Shown here: positions 1 to 4,597 of the stretch, in pieces
Position numbering within the stretch: the first letter of the stretch is position 1
How the letters are laid out: each line of letters opens with the position of its first letter
From: an uncultured Prosthecobacter sp.
GTDB taxonomy: Bacteria; Verrucomicrobiota; Verrucomicrobiia; Verrucomicrobiales; Verrucomicrobiaceae
Length of the DNA stretch: 6,120 nt
Assembly: GCA_947523045.1 (NCBI GenBank)
Contig: CANNUR010000183.1
Coordinates: forward strand, 1 to 6,120
Reading direction: 5' to 3'
Translations under genes and position numbers: made by a program
The notes under the pieces: generated by a model
What the model was told of the DNA's origin: nothing
Seen by the model: only the letters and a program-made list of their open reading frames with translations
Database searches by the model: none

Positions 1-1
1 G

Positions 2-1264
2 GACGGCACCACGCCGATGATTCCCGAGCTGCAGGCGCACCTGGAAGGGCTGATGAAGGAACTCGGCTACGACATGAAGGCCTACCTGCGCGTGCTCTTC
101 AACACCTCCGCCTACCAGCGCCAGGTCACCCGCGAGGACGTCGCCCCGGGCGTGGCCTACCACTTCACTGGCCCGCTGCTGCGGCGCATGACCGCCGAAC
201 AGATGTGGGACTCCTTCGTCACCCTCATCAACCCCGATCCGGACATGCCCAACCTGCGCCTGCGTGAGGACGCCGAGCAGCGCATCCTGCAGGCCCGCAA
301 GAATGCCGACGGCGTCGATGCCCTCAGCGTCGAGGAAGCCCTGCGCGGCATCAAACTCAGCGCCGCCGTCTATGACCGCAACCGCGAGCGCACCGAGGCC
401 GCCCAGAAGAAGTACCTCGACGCCCGCGTCCACCACAAGGACCTCGAGGAGGCGGCCGACCTGCTCAAACCCGGCCCCGAACGCGACGCCGCCGTGGCCA
501 AAGTCGCCGAGGCGCGCAAGCAGGTCGATGAACTGCGCCGCGAGGTGAACGAGATCCAAAACGAGGGCCGCCTCACCTCCACTCAGGAAATCCTCGTCGC
601 CGGCCACAAGAAGCTCTATGAGAAGGTCACTGGCAAACCCTACACGGGCAGCGCCGGTGCCGGCAGCGCCGAACTGCCCGCCGCCATGGCCGGCGACAGC
701 ATGATGATGATGGCCAGCGGCGTGCGCGCCGAACGCGTCACCGTCCCCGGCTACGACCGCCCCGAACTGAGCCCCGAGCAGCGCAAGGCGCGCGAACAGG
801 CCGCCCGCGAAGGCTACGCCGAGGAGGCGACCTTCTACGGTCTGCCGGACAAGGAGTTGAAGGACTACTTCCGCTCGCGCGACCAGCAGAACCGCACCTA
901 CGTGCGCGCTGCCGAGGAACAAAGCCCGGCGCCGCGCGGCCACCCGCTCCGCGACTTCGGCCAGAGCGACCGCGAGACCATCGAAAACGCCAACAGCGAC
1001 GCCAGCGTGCCGCAGAGCCTCTTCATGATGAACGGCAACCTGCTGCCCAACATCCTTCACCGCCACAGCCAGCTCATGCTGTCGATCCGCAAAGCCCCCT
1101 ACCCGGATGACAAGGTCGAGGCCGCCTACCTGGCCCTGCTGTCACGTCCGCCGTCCGCTCGTGAAAAGGAAGTGTGGGGCAAAGCCGCCGACCAAGGCCT
1201 GACCCAGATCGAAGACCTCATCTACGCTCTGCTCAACACCCAGCAATTCATCTTCATCCAGTAA
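2..1264 (+). CDS. DUF1549/DUF1553-family protein, C-terminal part (5' end outside the window)
   Basis: The frame is open from the left edge (residues DGTTP precede the first internal Met at 17), so the gene starts upstream. The 420 visible codons match the DUF1553 region of the large proteins that often carry an N-terminal cytochrome c-like domain in Planctomycetota and Verrucomicrobiota; that part is not visible here. Numbering from the Met at 17: an ELGYDMKAYLRVLFNTSAYQR block (16-35), GPLLRRMTAEQMWDSFVTL (52-70), the late family block DFGQSDRE..ENA...SVPQSLFMMNGNLL (313-343), and the usual end, YLALLSRPPSAREKE to LIYALLNTQQFIF. Between these lies a long charged insert: a predicted coiled-coil stretch (about 118-184), then an Ala/Gly-rich piece with four consecutive Met (229-232, ATG x4 at 701-712). 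The biochemical role of the family is not established; export to the cell envelope is inferred. It is followed on the same strand by a DUF1501 gene, its usual partner. Family assignment is firm; function is unknown. Confidence 0.93.
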   Translation, partial: DGTTPMIPELQAHLEGLMKELGYDMKAYLRVLFNTSAYQRQVTREDVAPGVAYHFTGPLLRRMTAEQMWDSFVTLINPDPDMPNLRLREDAEQRILQARKNADGVDALSVEEALRGIKLSAAVYDRNRERTEAAQKKYLDARVHHKDLEEAADLLKPGPERDAAVAKVAEARKQVDELRREVNEIQNEGRLTSTQEILVAGHKKLYEKVTGKPYTGSAGAGSAELPAAMAGDSMMMMASGVRAERVTVPGYDRPELSPEQRKAREQAAREGYAEEATFYGLPDKELKDYFRSRDQQNRTYVRAAEEQSPAPRGHPLRDFGQSDRETIENANSDASVPQSLFMMNGNLLPNILHRHSQLMLSIRKAPYPDDKVEAAYLALLSRPPSAREKEVWGKAADQGLTQIEDLIYALLNTQQFIFIQ

Positions 1265-1300
1265 CAGCTTGGAGCATGGAGCCAAGAGCCCGGAGGCCAA

Positions 1301-1415
1301 ACTCTCCACTCTCCACTCTACACTCTCCACTCTCCACTCTCCACTCTCCGCCCTCCGCCCTCCGCCCTCCGCCCTCCGCCCTCCGCCCTCCGCCCTCCGC
1401 CCTCCGCCCTCCGCC
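1301..1415. repeat. Composite heptanucleotide tandem array (7 x ACTCTCC, then 9 x GCCCTCC)
   Basis: Read on the + strand, 1301-1349 contains seven successive 7-bp units ACTCTCC; the third (1315-1321) is the single variant ACTCTAC. From 1350 to 1412 there are nine perfect units GCCCTCC, then a partial GCC (1413-1415) that touches the ATG at 1416. The two unit types differ by two transitions (positions 1 and 3) and are not intermingled, which suggests that a variant unit arose once and then expanded by slippage. The array fills most of the 151-bp gap between the two genes. The - strand reads (GGAGGGC)9, with GGG runs every 7 bases. Short heptanucleotide tandem repeats are known from other bacteria (the STRR elements of filamentous cyanobacteria); whether this one is dispersed in its genome cannot be seen here. 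Confidence 0.98.
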
Positions 1416-2729
1416 ATGAAACACGAACTCGCCACCCAACTGCTCCGGTCCGGTGAAATCACCCGCCGCGACTTCGCCGCCAAAACGGCTTCCTCCCTGC
1501 TCGGCGTCGGCCTGCTCGGCCAGTCGCTGTCCAGCCGCTCCTTCGCCGCCTTCGAGCAGTCCTCGAAGCTGCGTCAGGCGGCCACCGCCAAGAACGTCAT
1601 CTACCTCTACATGAGCGGCGGCCAGACCCACCTCGACACCTGGGATCCGAAACCCGGCACCGAAACCGGCGGCCCGACCCAGGCCATCAAGACCAGCGCC
1701 GACGGCGTCCAGCTCGCTGAGAACCTGCCCCTCACCGCCCGCCAGATGCACCATGGCACGGTCTTCCGCTCGCTCAGCTCCACCCAGGGCGCGCATGAGC
1801 AGGGCAATTACATGATGCACACGAGCTACGAGCTGCGCGGCACCATCCGTCACCCCGGCATGGGCGCCTGGTTGAACGTCTTCCAGGGCGGCGGCAACAG
1901 CACCCTGCCCAAGTATGTCTACGTCGGCAACGACAGCCGCCACCCCGGCGCCGGCTTCTTCCCGGCCGCGCAGAGCCCGCTCTTCGTCAACAACCCGGAG
2001 GCCGGCCTCAAGAACGTCAAGCTCCAGCCCGGCCTCACCCAGGAGAAGTTCGACGCCCGCCTGCGCCTCGCCGCCGATCTCGACGCCGACTTCCGCAGCA
2101 CCTTCCCCCACCGCAATGTCAAGGCCTACGCCGACATGTACGACGACGCCATCGCCATGATGCGCTCCGAGGACCTGAAGGCCTTCGAACTCACCGAGGA
2201 GAGCGCCGACCTGCGTGCCGCCTACGGCCGCACCCCCTTTGGCCAGGGCTGCCTGCTCGCCCGCCGCCTCGTCGAGCGCGGCGTCCGCTTCGTCGAGGTC
2301 TCCCTCGGCGGCTGGGACACCCACAACGCCAACTTCGTGCGCGTGCCCGAACTCTGCGAAACCCTTGACCGCGGCCTCGCCACCCTGCTCGACGACCTCC
2401 ACCAGCGCGGTCTGCTCGAGGAAACCCTCGTCGTCGTGGCCACCGAGTTCGGCCGCACCCCCGACATCAACCAGAACGTCGGCCGCGACCACTACCCGAA
2501 GGCCTTCTCCGCCGCCATGTTCGGTGGCGGCATCCGCGGCGGCCACGTCCACGGCCAGACCGATGCCGAGGGCCGCGAGGTCGTCGCCGACAAGGTGAAG
2601 ATCCAGGACTTCAACGCCACCATCGCGTACGCCCTCGGCCTGCCGCTCGACCAGGTGGTGTACAGCCCAAGCAAGCGCCCCTTCACCATCGCCGACAAGG
2701 GCCAGCCGCTGACCAGCGTCTTCGCCTGA
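1416..2729 (+). CDS. DUF1501-family exported protein with Tat-type signal
   Basis: A 437-residue protein of the DUF1501 family, which belongs to the alkaline phosphatase/sulfatase-like superfamily. No reaction is established for the family. The N-terminus has a twin-arginine motif, T-R-R-D-F-A-A-K (16-23), followed by a hydrophobic stretch (about 25-38), so Tat export is likely. Family motifs in order: NVIYLYMSGGQTHLDTWDPKPG (60-81), GTIRHPGMGAWL (142-153), HPGAGFF (176-182), RFVEVSLGGWDTHNANF (291-307), VVATEFGRTPDINQNVGRDHYPKAF (340-364) and GGGIRGGHVHGQTD (370-383). The Asp/His-rich blocks are the likely metal-site equivalents. ATG 1416 is chosen because it puts the RR motif at residue 17, as expected. 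The frame is also open upstream to a TTG at 1269, but that extension would be pure repeat-encoded sequence. No Shine-Dalgarno site precedes the ATG: the preceding 115 bases are the tandem array. Probably co-transcribed with the DUF1553 gene and ended by the terminator at 2751-2786. Confidence 0.95.
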   Translation: MKHELATQLLRSGEITRRDFAAKTASSLLGVGLLGQSLSSRSFAAFEQSSKLRQAATAKNVIYLYMSGGQTHLDTWDPKPGTETGGPTQAIKTSADGVQLAENLPLTARQMHHGTVFRSLSSTQGAHEQGNYMMHTSYELRGTIRHPGMGAWLNVFQGGGNSTLPKYVYVGNDSRHPGAGFFPAAQSPLFVNNPEAGLKNVKLQPGLTQEKFDARLRLAADLDADFRSTFPHRNVKAYADMYDDAIAMMRSEDLKAFELTEESADLRAAYGRTPFGQGCLLARRLVERGVRFVEVSLGGWDTHNANFVRVPELCETLDRGLATLLDDLHQRGLLEETLVVVATEFGRTPDINQNVGRDHYPKAFSAAMFGGGIRGGHVHGQTDAEGREVVADKVKIQDFNATIAYALGLPLDQVVYSPSKRPFTIADKGQPLTSVFA

Positions 2730-2750
2730 GTCATTCCTTCAGATCCTCCC

Positions 2751-2786
2751 GCGGCTCCGCCTCACCCGGCGGAGCCGCTGCTTTTT
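2751..2786 (+). terminator. Rho-independent terminator after the DUF1501 gene
   Basis: A perfect 11-bp stem, GCGGCTCCGCC (2751-2761) with GGCGGAGCCGC (2768-2778), encloses a 6-base loop. Three bases later comes a run of five T (2782-2786). It starts 21 bp after the DUF1501 stop codon. The stem is very GC-rich and followed by a T tract in the + direction only, so it marks the end of the first transcription unit. Confidence 0.88.
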
Positions 2787-3117
2787 GGCGCAGGCCCGTA
2801 CCGACTGCCCCTGCCGGTCGCGGATTTGCCTGATTTTCAAGCTCCGATCGCTGGGAACAGACTGTGAAAAAGGCCGCCTGTGCGGGAAACCCGCCCAAGC
2901 CGCAGCCCCCTCGACCGAAACCGCCAGGTGGCTCGCTCCAGCCCGCACGACGACGATCCCGGCTTGACACGCCGGTGCCCATCCGCGTCCCAAGCCCCTT
3001 GCAGCGGCTCGCGGCACAACTGGCACGCATTCCACACGGGACCGGATCAAGCGCGACCCCAGGACGGCGGGCTGATCAGCACCCAGCAGTAGCGAAACTC
3101 AAACATAACTCAGTCTA

Positions 3118-3133
3118 ATTCAATAGATTGAAT
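3118..3133. promoter_or_regulatory. AT-rich 16-bp palindrome, possible operator
   Basis: ATTCAAT (3118-3124), spacer AG, ATTGAAT (3127-3133): perfect 7-bp arms with a 2-bp spacer in an island of AT-rich sequence (about 3095-3146) inside otherwise GC-rich DNA. A second small inverted pair, ATGAA (3132-3136) and TTCAT (3142-3146), overlaps its right end. The size and symmetry suit a dimeric DNA-binding protein, and the low GC suits a promoter. No convincing -35/-10 pair could be fixed, and the next start codon is about 340 bp away, so the role is inference. Confidence 0.35.
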
Positions 3134-3348
3134 GAATCATCTTCATGCTCCGCCTGTTTCCCGGGAGTGACAGGATCGACGCAATGCAGGGTCGATCGCG
3201 CTGGCCTTGTCGTGACGGAATCGCCGTGTTCCACTGCGCTACGTCCGATGTTCCATGGCCTTTTCCCGGTGCCAACGGAAACCCATGCGGGGCCGCTGCG
3301 ACAACGCCTCAGCCGCCTCTCAAAGCCTTCTTCGCAAGACCGCGAGGG

Positions 3349-3367
3349 CTGTGAATAACCTGTGAAT
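3349..3367 (+). repeat. Direct repeat CTGTGAAT x2, 11-bp period
   Basis: CTGTGAAT occurs at 3349-3356 and again at 3360-3367, start to start 11 bp, about one helical turn. This phasing would place two protein contacts on the same DNA face, as in tandem half-site operators. It lies about 110 bp upstream of the preferred start of the oxidoreductase gene. Eight-base repeats can occur by chance, so the regulatory reading is weak. Confidence 0.3.
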
Positions 3368-3393
3368 GAGTGGGGAGGAATTGCCAAAACGTT

Positions 3394-3426
3394 GTGAGTT
3401 GCTGGCGAATCCCCTGCGCAACTCAC
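3394..3426 (+). promoter_or_regulatory. Inverted repeat upstream of the oxidoreductase gene
   Basis: GTGAGTTGC (3394-3402) and GCAACTCAC (3418-3426) are perfect 9-bp arms separated by 15 bases. In RNA the stem could be extended by two U-G pairs (3392-3393 with 3427-3428). A pyrimidine-rich stretch, TTTTCTTT (3437-3444), follows 10 bases later, so a leaky attenuator is possible; a binding site for a dimeric regulator is equally possible. It ends 47 bp before the ATG at 3474. Its presence argues that this stretch is a leader rather than the coding N-terminus that a start at 3366 would imply. Confidence 0.4.
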
Positions 3427-3473
3427 GGAGAAAGACTTTTCTTTGGCCGGAACCTGCCCTTGAATGCGCGTGC

Positions 3474-4544
3474 ATGAAACGCTGGCGCATCGCAGGCATC
3501 AACTTTGATCATTTTCACATGGGCGACCTGCTTCGGCAGGCCTTTGAACATCCGGCCGTGGAGCTGGTGGGCATCGCCGATGAACAACCGGAACGCATGG
3601 TGGAGGCCGCCCACCGCTTCGGACTCGGGCCGGATCAGGTCTTCACCGATCACCGGGCCTGCCTGGAGCAGACGCGACCCGACCTCGTGCTGCTATGTCC
3701 AGCTGCCTCCCGCCATGGCGAGTGGGTGGCCAAGGTCGCGCCCTACGGCGTGCATGTGCTCATGGAGAAACCCTATGCCGCCTCGCTGGCCGAGGCCGAC
3801 GCCATGGCGGCGGCGATGGCGGGCACCGGCAAGCTGCTGGCGGTCAACTGGCCGCTGGTCTGGGATGCCGGCCAGCAGACCGCCCACCGGCTGATCCAGG
3901 AGGGCGTCATCGGCGAGGTCTTCGAATTTCATCACCACGGTGGCAACCGCGGACCGCTCTGTCACGGCGCCGACAAGCTGGAGAAGGAGCCGTCGGCGGC
4001 GGACAAGGCGGCGAGCTGGTTCTACAGCGCCGCGCAGGGGGGCGGTTCGCTGCTCGACTACATGGGCTACGGCGCCACCCTCGGCACCTGGCATCTGGGC
4101 GGCCAATCGCCGCTGGAAGTGACCTGCACCTGGCACCGCCCGGAGGGGCTGGAGGTCGATGAACACAGCATCGCGGTGATCCGCTACGCCGCCGGCCTGA
4201 GCAAGACCGAAACCCGCTGGGGCACCTTCACCGATCCCTGGACGCATCAGCCGCAGCCGATGTGCGGCTTTGTCCTGCGCGGCACCGCGGGCACGATCTC
4301 CTGCTACGACTATGCACGGACGCTGCGCGTGCAGACCCGCGCCCGCCCGGACGGCTTTGAAGTGCCTGTCGACACCCTCGCAGCCCCCAACCGCAATCCG
4401 ATCGAGCATGTCCTGCACCACCTCGAAACCGGTGCGCCGCTTGTCGGCCCGCTGACTCTGGAGATCAGCCGCATCGGCCAGCAGATCGTCGACACCGCCT
4501 TCGAGAGCGCCCGGCAAAAGCGCACCCTGCCCCTGCTCGGCTGA
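3474..4544 (+). CDS. Gfo/Idh/MocA-family oxidoreductase
   Basis: A 356-residue protein with the two-domain layout of the Gfo/Idh/MocA family: an N-terminal nucleotide-binding Rossmann fold (about 4-120) and a C-terminal alpha/beta substrate domain. These enzymes use NAD(P) to oxidise or reduce sugars, inositols and related compounds in the cytoplasm; the substrate here cannot be told. Visible signs are beta strands RIAGIN and VELVGIADEQPERM, DLVLLCPAASRHGEWVAKVAPYGVHVLMEKP (70-100) with the family EKP motif (E98-K99-P100), and GGGSLLDYMGYG (189-200), which matches the substrate-side motif GGGxxxD but has Tyr199 where His is usual. The first strand reads G-I-N-F-D-H-F-H instead of the common GxGxxG loop, as in a diverged ThuB-like branch. 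ATG 3474 is preferred because the family strand begins two or three residues later; an in-frame ATG at 3366 would add 36 residues with no family match. No clear Shine-Dalgarno site is seen. The kinase-etherase gene follows after 53 bp. Confidence 0.92.
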   Translation: MKRWRIAGINFDHFHMGDLLRQAFEHPAVELVGIADEQPERMVEAAHRFGLGPDQVFTDHRACLEQTRPDLVLLCPAASRHGEWVAKVAPYGVHVLMEKPYAASLAEADAMAAAMAGTGKLLAVNWPLVWDAGQQTAHRLIQEGVIGEVFEFHHHGGNRGPLCHGADKLEKEPSAADKAASWFYSAAQGGGSLLDYMGYGATLGTWHLGGQSPLEVTCTWHRPEGLEVDEHSIAVIRYAAGLSKTETRWGTFTDPWTHQPQPMCGFVLRGTAGTISCYDYARTLRVQTRARPDGFEVPVDTLAAPNRNPIEHVLHHLETGAPLVGPLTLEISRIGQQIVDTAFESARQKRTLPLLG

Positions 4545-4597
4545 AGCCGCTCACGGACATTGCCAGAAGGCGCGACTGCGCGTAAGTTCAGGTTGTC

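Larger units (their letters stand above)
2787..3473. other. Long intergenic region without a recognisable gene
   Basis: Several short open frames exist here on both strands (up to about 100 codons), but none gives a protein with recognisable motifs or a good ribosome site, and they overlap one another in different frames. No tRNA-like cloverleaf or rRNA sequence was seen. The first part (to about 3090) is GC-rich; around 3095-3146 the composition turns clearly AT-rich and holds a palindrome. Other small structures: GCGGG-AAA-CCCGC (2882-2894) and GATCGAC/GTCGATC arms (3174-3180 and 3191-3197). The last 125 bp hold a direct and an inverted repeat, listed separately. The region most likely carries the promoter and control region of the downstream gene; a small RNA or a decayed gene is possible but unsupported. 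Confidence 0.6.

Noticed and set aside
1301..1415. CRISPR-like repeat array
   Set aside because: The units are contiguous 7-mers without spacers, so this is a simple tandem repeat.
1254..2552. Open frame of 432 codons on the - strand opposite the DUF1501 gene
   Set aside because: It is antisense to a well-supported gene, low in complexity, and reads through the heptanucleotide array only because the units lack stops in that frame.
2964..2992. TTGACA at 2964-2969 as a -35 box
   Set aside because: At 17 bp spacing the next hexamer is GTCCCA, with nothing close to a -10 box.
3020..3036. TGGCAC in the intergenic region as a sigma-54 promoter
   Set aside because: The -12 element is missing: the bases at the required spacing read CCAC instead of TTGC.
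3115..3426. Open frame of 103 codons on the - strand in the intergenic region
   Set aside because: No recognisable motif, no good ribosome site, and it runs through the AT-rich palindrome and inverted repeat.
3366..3473. Upstream in-frame ATG at 3366 as the start of the oxidoreductase
   Set aside because: It would add 36 residues with no family similarity, while the Rossmann strand starts right after the Met at 3474. The stretch also contains a strong inverted repeat that fits a leader better.
3464..3508. Tiny open frame of 14 codons overlapping the start of the oxidoreductase
   Set aside because: It has no ribosome site and no leader-peptide codon bias, and is likely chance.
4570..4581. 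GCGC-GACT-GCGC hairpin between the oxidoreductase and the fusion gene as a terminator
   Set aside because: The stem is only 4 bp and no T run follows, so it does not separate the two genes into different transcripts.
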